From assembly GCA_947641575.1 (NCBI GenBank), contig CANRQN010000001.1, positions 110,380 to 149,360 of the forward strand: a stretch of DNA of 38,981 nt. The letters are read 5' to 3'. The translations under genes and the position numbers were made by a program. This DNA is from an uncultured Clostridium sp. Its GTDB lineage: Bacteria > Bacillota > Clostridia > TANB77 > CAG-508. The notes under the pieces were generated by a model. The model was not told the origin of the DNA. It did not search any database and was given only the letters and a program-made list of their open reading frames with translations. Shown one piece after another: positions 1 to 7,802 of this stretch (the first letter of the stretch is position 1; each line of letters opens with the position of its first letter).

Positions 1-239
1 TATGCACTTTTCTTCCTTATAATTATTTTAGGCTCTATAACTTCAAAATCATATTTTTTTTCTAAAATATATCTTGCCAATTCATTGCTTCCATTAGCTA
101 TATATTTATCATTAAAAATACTTTTAGGTAATTCACCATTTGCTACTTTCTTTGCCATTTTTTGAGTTATTTCAACGATGTCTTTTTCGGAATCTTCTAA
201 GTATTTAATAATTTTACTGTAATCTACTCTAGTACTCAT
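1..239 (-). CDS. Partial hypothetical protein, runs off the left edge
   Basis: This reading frame starts at an ATG at 239 behind a strong GGAGG ribosome site (about 243-249) and stays open to the window edge, giving about 79 residues without a stop. The visible protein is charged and helical, beginning MSTRVDYSKIIKYLEDSEK. I do not recognise the family. It lies inside the integrative element that ends at tRNA-Thr and is divergent from nothing nearby; the XRE regulator follows on the same strand upstream of it. The only CCG/CGG in it is out of frame (TCC GAA), so no recoding is needed. It could be an element maintenance or toxin-antitoxin gene, but nothing visible decides this. Confidence 0.6.
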   Translation of the reverse strand, partial: MSTRVDYSKIIKYLEDSEKDIVEITQKMAKKVANGELPKSIFNDKYIANGSNELARYILEKKYDFEVIEPKIIIRKKSA

Positions 240-415
240 TTTGCTCCTCCATATATATAACCAAATTATTTGAAATGATTATATCAAAAATTTTTGTATC
301 TTGCAATAGAGCCTAAAAGCAATTAAAAAGGCAATCTAAAAGTTAGACAGCCTTATAAAATATAATAAGAAACAACAAAATATGATAAAATTTAATCTTA
401 CAACTAAGGAATTTG

Positions 416-776
416 TTATATATTCTTTTCTTCCTTAGTTTTCGTGTTAACAAAACTTCTAATCATAGATATAAATTTAAAGTACATCTTTAATTCTTCA
501 TTAGAACTCTTATCTAAAAAATTGTCTATTGTTTTTCTAATACTTAAGTGTTTATTTTCACTAACTCCATATAAAATATAATCAGCTTTTACTCCAGCTT
601 TCAAGCAAATTTTATTTAACGAGTTAATGCTAATATGTAGTTCTCCTCGTTCTAATTTACCGCAAATGATTTTCTGATAATGAACATCGTTCAGCAAACA
701 CTTGCCTTGTTTCATTGTACATTTCTTCTCTTATCTTGCGAATCCTAGCTCCCACATAAATTTTGTCATATTTCAT
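416..776 (-). CDS. XRE-family HTH transcriptional regulator (one CGG +1 site)
   Basis: Read conventionally this gene looks like a 99-residue ORF with no proper HTH start. The true start is the ATG at 776, preceded by AAGGAGGAAG. The first 38 codons give GARIRKIREEMYNETRQVFA and then SENHL, the first helices of a Cro/C1-type helix-turn-helix. Codon 39 is CGG (660-662) followed by TAA. Skipping the C reads GGT and continues as GKLERGELHISINSLNKICL, the rest of the classic HTH fold, giving 119 residues. Alone, neither frame holds a complete HTH. It probably represses or activates element genes, being upstream of the divergently placed sigma-like gene. The domain assignment is firm; the +1 reading is inferred from the pattern shared by 20 sites in the window. 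Confidence 0.85.
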
Positions 777-1203
777 TGTTCTTCCTCCTTAATAAATCAT
801 GTTCCTGTATGGGTATATTTTATATTGCCATGTAAGAATATAACACATTATAATTCAGGTATTTTTTACACCCTTTTAGGAACAAATAAAATCAAAATTT
901 ATTGAAATTTAAAAAATATAATTTTAAAGACCAAATTTAGACAATTTATTACAAAGATAAGACGAAACCTTTGACTTCTTAAATGTCCTCTTATATGTGT
1001 AAGGTCTATGGATACTTTATGAGAGAAATACAGATTATTTATTATTATTTAAGCTTGTTTTTTTTATTGAGTTTGCATATGCTTTGCACATTATTGATGC
1101 GCACATAATATTTTTAGGAAAGGAGGTTTATAACTAAATTTGTGTTCCTCTTATAGAAGTGGAAATACGACCTAAAAATCTTGATTTTTAGGAGGAACAC
1201 ATT
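777..1203. other. Intergenic control region between XRE regulator and sigma-like gene
   Basis: This 427-base stretch separates two divergent element genes. It carries the XRE gene's ribosome site at its left end and, at its right end, a nested hairpin over the ribosome site of the sigma-like gene. A possible promoter is TTGCAC (1084-1089), a 17-base spacer and AATATT (1107-1112), which is a weak match. An AGGAAAGGAGG sequence at about 1119-1129 resembles a ribosome site but only a few codons follow it, so a short leader peptide is possible. I see no convincing gene. Confidence 0.4.
1141..1200 (+). promoter_or_regulatory. Nested hairpin covering the ribosome site of the sigma-like gene
   Basis: The outer arms TGTGTTCCTC (1141-1150) and GAGGAACAC (1192-1200) are complementary, and the right arm contains the GGAGG ribosome site used by the ATG at 1204. 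An inner perfect hairpin pairs CCTAAAAATC (1171-1180) with GATTTTTAGG (1183-1192). The two share the first bases of the ribosome site, so they may be mutually exclusive folds. Such a structure would be expected to limit translation of the sigma-like gene. The pairing is visible; the regulatory role is inferred. Confidence 0.5.
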
Positions 1204-1605
1204 ATGCTCAAAAAAAGTAACGAAGAATTAGAAAATGAGGAAAGGAGATTTGAGAGTTTTATAAACAAAACAATAATAATGTCTTCAAAAAGATACTTCA
1301 AAAAAGAAGCAAATACTAACAGAAAAGAACAATTTACTATTGATGATACTTTGCACCCTTTTGCATGCACTTTTGATAGCGATTTTTTTAGTGTTGTCGA
1401 TGATAAATTAGAATTAAATAATGCTATAACCGTACTGTCTGAAATAGAACAGTCGGTTATTTTTTTACTATTTTTTGAAGATCTATCACAAGAAGATGCC
1501 GCACAGATACTTGAAATCTGTTCAAAATCTGTCAGTAGAATTAAAGTAAGGGCTTTGGAAAAGATGAAAGAATATTTGAAAGGGGATATGGAAGATGGAA
1601 AATAA
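1204..1605 (+). CDS. Sigma-70 region 4-like factor of an integrative element
   Basis: The 133-residue protein has a C-terminal sigma-70 region 4 HTH: ALTVLSEIEQ-type sequence (here ITVLSEIEQSVIFLLFFE) followed by LSQEDAAQILEICSKSVSRIKVRALEKMKEYL. This is the layout of the small sigma-like regulators of conjugative elements such as Tn916 Orf7. The start ATG follows GGAGGAACACATT. Its stop overlaps the start of the next gene by 11 bases, so the two are translationally coupled. A CGG in TCG GTT is out of frame and harmless. It likely activates element transfer or excision genes. The family call is good; the precise role is inferred from context. Confidence 0.8.
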   Translation: MLKKSNEELENEERRFESFINKTIIMSSKRYFKKEANTNRKEQFTIDDTLHPFACTFDSDFFSVVDDKLELNNAITVLSEIEQSVIFLLFFEDLSQEDAAQILEICSKSVSRIKVRALEKMKEYLKGDMEDGK

Positions 1606-1774
1606 GACATTATTAGAATTAGGAAAACTTGCAAAAGCTGGAGATGAACTTGCTATGTTAGAAATTATAAATAGAAAAAAGGGACTACTAAAGAAATTTT
1701 CTTTTGGAAGCGAAGACCGTTATCAATACTTGATTTTAAAGCTAATTGAGGCAATAAAAAATTATGAATTTTAA
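1595..1774 (+). CDS. Small helix-turn-helix protein of a conjugative element (Tn916 Orf8-like)
   Basis: This 59-residue protein begins MENKTLLELGKLAKAGDE and has the form of the small helical partner that follows the sigma-like gene in Tn916-type elements (consensus roughly: ALxGDxxAMxxIIxxxxPLIxK). The ATG at 1595 overlaps the end of the sigma-like gene and ribosome-site-like AGGGGAT lies just upstream. It carries LAMLEIINRKKGLLKKFSFG, then DRYQYLILKLIEAIKNY. No CGG codons. It is assigned from position and resemblance, so function (regulation of transfer) is tentative. Confidence 0.65.
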   Translation: MENKTLLELGKLAKAGDELAMLEIINRKKGLLKKFSFGSEDRYQYLILKLIEAIKNYEF

Positions 1775-1934
1775 AATTTTTTAAAAAATTTTTAAAATCA
1801 CGGTAGAATTTTGCCGAGATAAGTAAGGTATATATAGTGAAGGGCAAATTAAAGGAAACACTATATTAAAAATGGCAGACAAGATTAGCTCTTGTCTGTC
1901 ACCAATATTATTTATTTTGGGAAGGAGAAAAATA
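1775..1934 (+). promoter_or_regulatory. Leader with hairpin before small membrane protein
   Basis: The sequence AGACAAG (about 1877-1883) pairs with CTTGTCT (about 1891-1897) across a short loop, upstream of a GGAAGGAGAAA ribosome site and the ATG at 1935. Upstream lies AT-rich DNA (1775-1800) and a CGG at 1801 that is not in a gene. The hairpin lacks a following T-run, so an attenuator or mRNA-stability element is more likely than a terminator. Role not determined. Confidence 0.35.
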
Positions 1935-2090
1935 ATGTTTAAATTGATAATGCTCGGAATATTGCTTATATTTGCTATTATCTTACTTAAAAAAGCAATT
2001 CAAAATTACAAAGTATATAAAGAAGCAAAAGCAAAAGAAGAAAGACGAAAAGCCTTTAAAAAGAAAATGCAAGAATTAGAGATCAAGTAG
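1935..2090 (+). CDS. Small single-span membrane protein of the element
   Basis: This 51-residue protein begins MFKLIMLGILLIFAIILL, a single hydrophobic span, followed by a highly basic and acidic helical tail (YKVYKEAKAKEERRKAFKKK). I chose the ATG at 1935 because GGAAGGAGAAA lies directly upstream; a longer frame from 1872 would run through the leader hairpin. I do not recognise the family. Placement between regulators and the excisionase suggests an accessory element gene. A tail-anchored or single-pass protein with a cytoplasmic coiled coil is what the sequence shows. Confidence 0.55.
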   Translation: MFKLIMLGILLIFAIILLKKAIQNYKVYKEAKAKEERRKAFKKKMQELEIK

Positions 2091-2157
2091 TTCTCTAATA
2101 GTCTCGTCATGCTCAAAAAGTGTAGACAAAAAATTAACCAAATATAAGGTGATTAAA

Positions 2158-2574
2158 ATGTCAAAAGAAAAAATTATTGACTTATTTTATATAGAACATT
2201 TACAAGTAAAGGAAATATCCAATATTGTAAATACTTCTTCTGCTTATGTTACAAAAATCATAAAGCAAGATGCAAGGTATTCAAAAGAAAAAAATGATAG
2301 AAAAAGTAAATCAAAAGAAAACAGAAAAATTAGTAAAAATAAATTTATAAAAGCTGCAAGAGAAAATCAAAGATTTGACGATAATTACGATATTATTCAA
2401 GTTCAACATAGACAAGCTGCTATGGAATTATCTCAAAGAAGTTACTTAACAAATGAAAGTTACAGAAAATTTAATAGTAGTGCCTATAAATATAACCCTT
2501 CACGACATAGGTATGAGTTTGACGAAAAACTTGGTCGTTCTTATGCCATACCTAAATATATTAAGGAAAGGTAA
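2158..2574 (+). CDS. HTH DNA-binding protein of the element
   Basis: The N-terminus MSKEKIIDLFYIEHLQVK then EISNIVNTSSAYVTKIIKQD is a homeodomain-like or region-4-like HTH (helix, turn, then SSAYVTKIIK as recognition helix). A basic linker rich in KSKSKENRK follows, then a polar C-terminal region with YRKFNSSAYKYNPSRHRYEF. The ATG at 2158 is preferred because AAGGTG lies 8 bases upstream; an in-frame GTG at 2149 overlaps that site. It likely binds element DNA. The exact family is not identified. No CGG codons. The following gene starts 15 bases after its stop, so they are probably cotranscribed. Confidence 0.65.
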   Translation: MSKEKIIDLFYIEHLQVKEISNIVNTSSAYVTKIIKQDARYSKEKNDRKSKSKENRKISKNKFIKAARENQRFDDNYDIIQVQHRQAAMELSQRSYLTNESYRKFNSSAYKYNPSRHRYEFDEKLGRSYAIPKYIKER

Positions 2575-2589
2575 AAAGGTAGTTTTGTT

Positions 2590-2835
2590 ATGGAAAAGAA
2601 ATTATTAGAAGTCTTTAGACTAGCAACTTCACTAGGTGATAGACAAGATAAAGTATATACTCAAATCGAATATTCTGCAAATGATCAAAAGGAATTAACT
2701 ATTTCTATTAGGTCAAAAGCTGATTATTCGTTTATCGAAAAATGTAATGTGCAATTAAAAAATAACGCTTTTGTTACATTAGACAGTATTATATTACTGC
2801 TACAAAATTACATAGGAGGACAATTAAATGAATAA
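2590..2835 (+). CDS. Hypothetical element protein, 81 residues
   Basis: A short soluble protein starting MEKKLLEVFRLATSLGDRQD with alternating strands (VYTQIEYSANDQKELTISIR). I do not recognise it. Its last codons overlap the next gene's ATG at 2828 by 8 bases, and the AGGAGG at 2815-2820 within it serves that gene, so both belong to one operon running towards the excisionase and integrase. AAAGGTAGTTTTGTT precedes its own start. Codon use matches the other element genes. Confidence 0.55.
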   Translation: MEKKLLEVFRLATSLGDRQDKVYTQIEYSANDQKELTISIRSKADYSFIEKCNVQLKNNAFVTLDSIILLLQNYIGGQLNE

Positions 2836-3031
2836 AAAAGAAGCTGTCGCCTATGCACAAATTACATTAGACCATATGCAAAGTTCAAAATACAATGGTG
2901 AAATTACTCCTGAAACTTTTGGTATGGAAATGAGACAATCTTTTAAGTTATATTCTCATGATATTGTTATAAGCATTGCTAATACTCAAATACAAGCTAA
3001 TAAATTTACAAAAGATAGAAAATGGATGTGA
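2828..3031 (+). CDS. Hypothetical element protein, 67 residues
   Basis: The protein begins MNKKEAVAYAQITLDHMQSS and appears fully helical. It starts inside the end of the preceding gene with a strong ribosome site (AGGAGG at 2815) and ends 5 bases before the excisionase ATG. I do not recognise it, though small proteins of this length between HTH genes and xis are common in Firmicutes integrative elements. Its operon position suggests a role in element maintenance or excision control. Confidence 0.55.
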   Translation: MNKKEAVAYAQITLDHMQSSKYNGEITPETFGMEMRQSFKLYSHDIVISIANTQIQANKFTKDRKWM

Positions 3032-3036
3032 TATAA

Positions 3037-3231
3037 ATGGAAGATAAACTAGGTCTTACTGTTGATGAAGCAGCAAAAATGCTTGGTATTGGAAAAAATC
3101 TTATGTTAAAACTTGTAACTGTACCAGGCTTTCCAGCAATTCGTTTTAAAAGAAAAATCATAATAAATAAAAATAAATTGCAACAGTGGTTCGACGAAAA
3201 TGCTGGTTCTTATGGAAATTATGATTATTAG
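3037..3231 (+). CDS. xis: Excisionase-type HTH DNA-binding protein
   Basis: The 64-residue protein has the winged HTH_17 fold typical of excisionases: LTVDEAAKMLGIGKNLMLKL, then a wing FPAIRFKRKIIINKNKLQQWF. Such proteins bend att-site DNA and direct the integrase towards excision. The gene sits directly upstream of the tyrosine recombinase in the same orientation, the standard xis-int order. The start is the ATG at 3037, with GATGTGATATAA before it giving only a modest ribosome site, consistent with coupling to the gene that ends 5 bases upstream. The family call is firm; the excision role is inferred from the neighbour. Confidence 0.8.
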   Translation: MEDKLGLTVDEAAKMLGIGKNLMLKLVTVPGFPAIRFKRKIIINKNKLQQWFDENAGSYGNYDY

Positions 3232-3327
3232 TTTTTGAACATTGTTTTTTTAGGAAGTTTGAGTTAAAATATATACAAGGAAATGTATATTTTTAAACTT
3301 TTGCTTCCTTTTTAACATGGAGGTAGA

Positions 3328-5074
3328 ATGGAAAAAATATGTACACCAGTGAAGATGACAAAGTTCAACCTAGATAGTTTATCTTTTGAAATCATACTAA
3401 GTGAAAAGGGAAATGGTTTTCGTGCGAGGGTATCTTCGATGGCTCAAATTCCTAATATAAAAGATCCAAGACCAGAAGCTACAAGTTCTAAATCATACAA
3501 TGATGCTATTCAAAAGCTAATTCCTAAAATAGAAAATTCATTGTGTGGAACTGATAAAAAGCTAGATAAAGTTTTTCAAGCATCTGATGGTAAAATGATG
3601 GTTTCTTTAGAAAATATTGTTTATGAAACTCCTGCTTTATCGCCTACGACACCAAACAATTCTACAATAATCGCTTCCACTTTTGTCGAAGCTTTTAAAA
3701 CTTTCTTTGGTCCTGTTGCTTTGAATAATATTAGTTTTCCGACTGATATTTCAAATCAAATTGCTACAACACAATTACAAAATATTAACGAGGAATCTAT
3801 AAAAAGTACAACAGAAGTAGAAAATTTTAAAAAATTTCAAGATGTTATTGTAGAGTGGCAACGATATTTATTAGGTAGAACTAAAAAAGCCTATGCAGAT
3901 AAGGATTATTTTAGTCCAACTACTTTAGACAGCTATAGTAGGAATTTAAGAAGTTTCGTTTTTCCATACTTAACTGATCATCCTGAATGCGACAGTATTT
4001 ATCTATTTACAGAAGATCATATAGATATAATTTTAGACAATATCAAATGTGAAGATACAAAAAGAGTTCTTTTAGTATCTTTAAGATTAATTTTTGATTT
4101 TGCAGTAGAAAAGAAATATATATCTACAAACCCTATTGCAGACAAAAAAATTGAATCTTCAACAAATAAAAAGAAACAACAAAAGGAAAATGACGAGGGT
4201 GATTATGATTTTATAGAAGAAGAAGATAGAGCTAAATGGATAAATTGTATGCTAAAGGCAATGACTGTAAAAAGACAAAAGAAAACTGATGCACCACTAT
4301 CATATCTATTTGCTCTTTTACACGGTCCTAGACCTGAAGAAACTTGTGGTGTTAGGTGGATTGATTTAGACTTTGAGGAAAATGATTATCATGTGCAAAA
4401 TGCTTATAAAAAAATTCCTATTTATGACGAAGTAACTATGGAAAGAATTGGTTGGAAAAAAACTGATGTACCTTTGAAAAGTCCTGAAAGTTATAGACAT
4501 ATAGGTTTAGATGCTCTTGTAAAACCTTTATTGATTGAACACAAAAAAGAACAGCAAGAAGAATTTAAGGCTGCAGGTAAAAAATGGTCTGAAAAGGAAT
4601 ATGTTTTTCTTAATAGTAAAAGAGAACCATTTACTCCTGATATACTGTCTAAAAACTTCAATAAGTTTATAAAAGCTAATCCAGAACTCTCTCATATAGT
4701 TTTATATGGTTTAAGACATAGCTTTGCAACTCATTGTAGAAATTGTGATATGAAGGCTGACATTTTAGCATTACTAATGGGACACACTGAATATGAAACT
4801 ACTCAAAGGTATTATATACACATCTCGCCAAAACAAAAGAAAAATGAACTACAAAAAGTTCAACAACAAGATATTAAAAAACTATCTCGGAAATGAAAAT
4901 AAAGAACTAATACATCTTCAAAATAATATAAATAAGTATAATGACACAAATGAAGTTTTAAATTTACAAGCAGTACAAAACGAAGATATGCAACAATATT
5001 TACAAATAGATGATAAAACCTTAGGTATATTAAAAGACTTTATTTTAAAAATATCAGAAAAAAATGCTGCTTAA
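3328..5074 (+). CDS. int: Tyrosine recombinase / integrase with CGG-dependent C-terminal tail
   Basis: This is a phage-type tyrosine integrase. The core-binding SAM-like domain is near residues 165-270 and the catalytic domain carries the arginine of HGPRPEETCGVRW, the YGLRHSFATH box, the LMGHTEYETTQRYYIH box and its nucleophilic tyrosine. The conventional frame stops at 4896, 522 residues. Codon 521, however, is CGG (4888-4890) immediately before AAATGA. Skipping the C continues as LSGNENKELIHLQNN and extends the protein to 5074, 581 residues in all. The tail lies beyond the catalytic tyrosine, so both forms could be active, and tail length may depend on recoding. It acts at the 3' end of tRNA-Thr about 200 bases away. 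Ribosome site GGAGG at 3320. Integrase identity is certain; the tail is inferred from the shared rule. Confidence 0.9.
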
Positions 5075-5109
5075 AGTTATAATATAAAAAGTAAAAAAAT
5101 TCCAAATAA

Positions 5110-5140
5110 ATTATGTATCCTTAAATATAGGATACATAAT
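5110..5140. terminator. Perfect inverted repeat after the integrase
   Basis: ATTATGTATCCT (5110-5121) pairs with AGGATACATAAT (5129-5140). There is no T-run after it, so termination is only possible. It directly abuts the att-site repeats, and may instead be a protein-binding site. Confidence 0.45.
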
Positions 5141-5281
5141 ATTTGGGTAATATGTGGGGAATATTTGGGGAAACCACGGGGAATTATGTGTTGGCTTTCC
5201 TCAAATATTTCTCAAAATAATAGGCTATAAAAATATAAAAAAGTCAATAGGCAAGAGTATTTCAAGACTACTGACTTTGGC
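5139..5281. other. Candidate attachment region beside tRNA-Thr
   Basis: Between the integrase and the 3' end of tRNA-Thr lie repeated short words: AATATTTGGG at about 5139-5148 and AATATTTGGGG at about 5159-5169, plus TGTGGGGAA and CACGGGGAA. Such direct repeats are typical arm-type integrase or excisionase sites next to a core site. The core would be the 3' end of tRNA-Thr (CCGGTTCGAATCCGGG side). The matching left copy would lie outside this window, so the core cannot be confirmed here. Confidence 0.45.
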
Positions 5282-5357
5282 TGGAGCCACTTCCCGGATT
5301 CGAACCGGGGACCTACGCATTACAAGTGCGTTGCTCTACCAACTGAGCTAGAGTGGC
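5282..5357 (-). tRNA. tRNA-Thr (anticodon TGT)
   Basis: Cloverleaf on the minus strand starting GCCACTC, with GTTCGAATC in the T arm and an anticodon loop CTTGTAA. The acceptor stem pairs GCCACT with AGTGGC and CCA is encoded. Its 3' end faces the integrase, making it the likely integration target of the element to the left. Confidence 0.95.
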
Positions 5358-5359
5358 AA

Positions 5360-5434
5360 TGGTGACCCGTACGGGAATCGAACCCATGTCTCCGCCGTGA
5401 AAGGGCGGTGTCTTAACCGCTTGACCAACGGGCC
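5360..5434 (-). tRNA. tRNA-Glu (anticodon TTC)
   Basis: Minus-strand cloverleaf starting GGCCCGTTGG with anticodon loop CTTTCAC inside a CCGCC/GGCGG stem, T arm GGGTTCGATTCCC and encoded CCA. It sits two bases from tRNA-Thr and tRNA-Lys, so the three are one transcript. Confidence 0.95.
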
Positions 5435-5436
5435 AT

Positions 5437-5512
5437 TGGTGAGCTATCCGCGACTCGAACGCGGGACAACTTGATTAAAAGTCAAGTGCTCTACCACCTG
5501 AGCTAATAGCCC
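5437..5512 (-). tRNA. tRNA-Lys (anticodon TTT)
   Basis: Minus-strand cloverleaf starting GGGCTATTAGCTCAG, anticodon loop CTTTTAA in a CTTGA/TCAAG stem, T arm with GTTCGAGTC and encoded CCA. First gene of the Lys-Glu-Thr tRNA array. Confidence 0.95.
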
Positions 5513-5625
5513 ATATCACCAACTTATATAAGAGGCTGCTTTAAAGCAACCGCTTATATATATTACTACAAAAATAGTAAATTGTCAACTATTTTTTCAA
5601 AATTTTAACTAATTTTATGATATTT

Positions 5626-5811
5626 TTATTTATTTAGCTTTTCTATTATTTCTTCCACATCAATTCCATGTACCATACAAGCTTCTTCTATTGTTTCTCC
5701 TTGAGATGCAGGACAGCCTAAACAGTGCATTCCAGCTTCTAGTAAAATATCTGCTTTTTCTGGTGCTATTTCTAATAATTCACCAATTGTCATATCTTTT
5801 TTTATTTGCAT
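5626..5811 (-). CDS. DUF1858-type hydrid-cluster-associated disulfide domain protein
   Basis: The 61-residue protein has the compact layout of DUF1858: a start IKKDMTIGELLEIAPEKADI, then GMHCLGCPASQGETIEEACM, and a terminal helix GIDVEEIIEKLNK. The CxxC in HCLGC is the putative redox or metal-binding pair that defines the family; members occur in anaerobes, often alone. The start ATG follows a GGAGC sequence. It is a single-gene unit, upstream of the tRNA array on the same strand. Family call is firm; the cellular partner is unknown. Confidence 0.85.
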   Translation of the reverse strand: MQIKKDMTIGELLEIAPEKADILLEAGMHCLGCPASQGETIEEACMVHGIDVEEIIEKLNK

Positions 5812-5927
5812 GTTTTATGCTCCTTTCTATTCATTTTTTTCATATTTTATCATAAATTTTCAAAAATGTATAGACAAATTAAAAAATTTGTTGTATTATG
5901 TTAAAAGACTTAAGGTGGTGATGACAT

Positions 5928-6059
5928 ATTTTTTTAGTAAATTTATTTTTTATATCTTTTATTATTAATATTTTCATAGTTTTTTATTCTATTTATACAA
6001 TAACCGATATAATATTTTCTAAAAATTCACATAAATCAAAATTTAATATTCCAAATTAA
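5928..6059 (+). CDS. Possible small membrane protein with an ATT start
   Basis: A frame of 43 codons ends just before the ribosome site of the VirD4 gene. It has no ATG, GTG or TTG, but an ATT at 5928 sits 7 bases after AAGGTGGTG (5912-5920). The product would be one long hydrophobic span (FLVNLFFISFIINIFIVFYS) and a short polar tail. VirB4 in this window also appears to use ATT. Supporting points are the spacing and the operon position; against it is the lack of a normal start codon. Confidence 0.35.
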   Translation: MFLVNLFFISFIINIFIVFYSIYTITDIIFSKNSHKSKFNIPN

Positions 6060-6070
6060 GGAGGTTTTAT

Positions 6071-7774
6071 ATGTTTGTAAATACCTTTTCAAGAAGAATA
6101 CTTTTTAACTTTTCGTGTATTTTTGTATTTCTTGCTATTTATATTTTTCTTTTTTATGATTTATATATATCTGATAGTGTTATAATTTCATTCGCTGTTA
6201 ATCCTTTTAATATCTGTGAAAAATATCCTGATATTTGGCTGAAAATAAAAATAATTTATGTTTTTGTTTCAAGTATTTCTTCTTTAATTTGTATTAATCT
6301 TTTGTATTCATCTCTTTTTACTAAAAACAAAACCAAAATAAAAAAACTTTTAGATATGAAAGATGACCTATTTTTATTCGTTGCAAATGATAATTTTGGT
6401 AATCCTATTATTTTACCTGAGGCTGGTCTTTATCAGAATATTTTAATTACTGGTACTATTGGTTCTGGCAAAACAAGTTCTGCAATGTACCCATTTACAA
6501 GGCAACTTATCAAATACAAATATGATGATGATAGCAAAAAACTTGGTATGCTTGTTTTAGATGTTAAAGGTAATTATTATTCTCAAGTAGAAAAATATGC
6601 AAAATATTATAGAAGACAGGAAGATTTAGTTGTTATTGAACTTGGTGGAGGCATCAAATATAATCCACTTGATAAGCCTAATTTAAAGCCTGCAATTCTT
6701 GCTAATCGTTTAAAAACTATTCTTACACTTTTTTCTAAAAATAACAGTGAAAGTTATTGGCTAGATAAAGCTGAACAAGTTATGACTGAATGTATTAAAT
6801 TTTGCAGATTATATAATGATGGATATGTTACTTTTTCTGAACTACATAAATTGATTACTATCCCAGATTATTATTCTAATAAAATATCTATTATGAGGGA
6901 AAACTTTCTTTCTGGAAACCTGACTAATAGGGCTATTCATGATTTACTTTCTTCCATAGAGTTTTTTGAAAAGGAGTTTAATACATTAGATACCAGAACA
7001 TCAGCAATTTTAAAATCTGAAATAACTAGAATTACAGGTAGTTTTGTTTCTGATTTTGATATCTTAAGTACATTTTCTCCTCCTAAAGAAGAGCTGAACT
7101 TTTTTGGATTTGAAGAAATGATAGAAAAAGGAAAAATTGTTGTACTAAATATGAATATTTCAGAATATAGAAATCTATCTAAAATTATTGCAGCATACTT
7201 AAAACTTGATTTTCAAACAGAAGTAATGGCAAGGCTTGCTAAATCTAATTCTAGCTTAAGAAGTGTCGCTTTTATTAGTGACGAATATCATGAGTATGTT
7301 ACAGATACTGATGCTGATTTTTTTGCTCAGTCTAGAGAAGCAAAGTGTATAAATATAGTCGCAACTCAGAGCTATACTTCTCTTCTTAATGCAATAAACA
7401 ATCAATATACTGTAAAAGTAATTATTCAGAATTTGATAAACAAATTTTGGTTTAGAACTGATGATACTTTTACTATTGAAGATGCTCAAAAACAACTTGG
7501 AAAAGAAGAAAAGCAAAAGTATTCTAAAAGTATTTCTGAAAGTTCTAAAAATCCTAAGTTTTCTCCCCTATCTACTTTACTTAGTTATGAAAAGCCCAAT
7601 TTTTCAGAAAGTTTGAATTCATATACACAGTTTGATTTTATTTTTGATACAAACTTTTTTACCCAAAAACTAGATACTTTCTCATGTTTAACCTTTTTAT
7701 CTACTGGCACTTCTATTATTCCACCACAAAAAATTAGTCTAATTCCATATTTTATAATCGATAAAACCATGTAA
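6071..7774 (+). CDS. VirD4/TraG-type coupling ATPase
   Basis: A 567-residue type IV coupling protein. Two N-terminal membrane spans (about residues 11-36 and 58-84) anchor a cytoplasmic ATPase. The Walker A loop is GTIGSGKTSSAMYPF at about 128, and Walker B is SVAFISDEYHEYV at about 400, followed by AQSREAKCINIVATQSYTSL, the usual motif after Walker B in VirD4/TraG proteins. These proteins feed DNA or protein substrates to the secretion channel. Start ATG after AAGGAGGTTTT. It begins a block with VirB2-, VirB6- and VirB3-like genes; VirB4 is separate at 20-22 kb. No CGG codon occurs in the gene. Confidence 0.88.
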   Translation: MFVNTFSRRILFNFSCIFVFLAIYIFLFYDLYISDSVIISFAVNPFNICEKYPDIWLKIKIIYVFVSSISSLICINLLYSSLFTKNKTKIKKLLDMKDDLFLFVANDNFGNPIILPEAGLYQNILITGTIGSGKTSSAMYPFTRQLIKYKYDDDSKKLGMLVLDVKGNYYSQVEKYAKYYRRQEDLVVIELGGGIKYNPLDKPNLKPAILANRLKTILTLFSKNNSESYWLDKAEQVMTECIKFCRLYNDGYVTFSELHKLITIPDYYSNKISIMRENFLSGNLTNRAIHDLLSSIEFFEKEFNTLDTRTSAILKSEITRITGSFVSDFDILSTFSPPKEELNFFGFEEMIEKGKIVVLNMNISEYRNLSKIIAAYLKLDFQTEVMARLAKSNSSLRSVAFISDEYHEYVTDTDADFFAQSREAKCINIVATQSYTSLLNAINNQYTVKVIIQNLINKFWFRTDDTFTIEDAQKQLGKEEKQKYSKSISESSKNPKFSPLSTLLSYEKPNFSESLNSYTQFDFIFDTNFFTQKLDTFSCLTFLSTGTSIIPPQKISLIPYFIIDKTM

Positions 7775-7802
7775 TTTATTAAATTTAAAGGAGTTGTTTC
7801 AT

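Noticed and set aside
1188..1634. Minus-strand ORF opposite the sigma-like gene
   Set aside because: It is antisense to a clear sigma region 4 protein and has a low-complexity composition.
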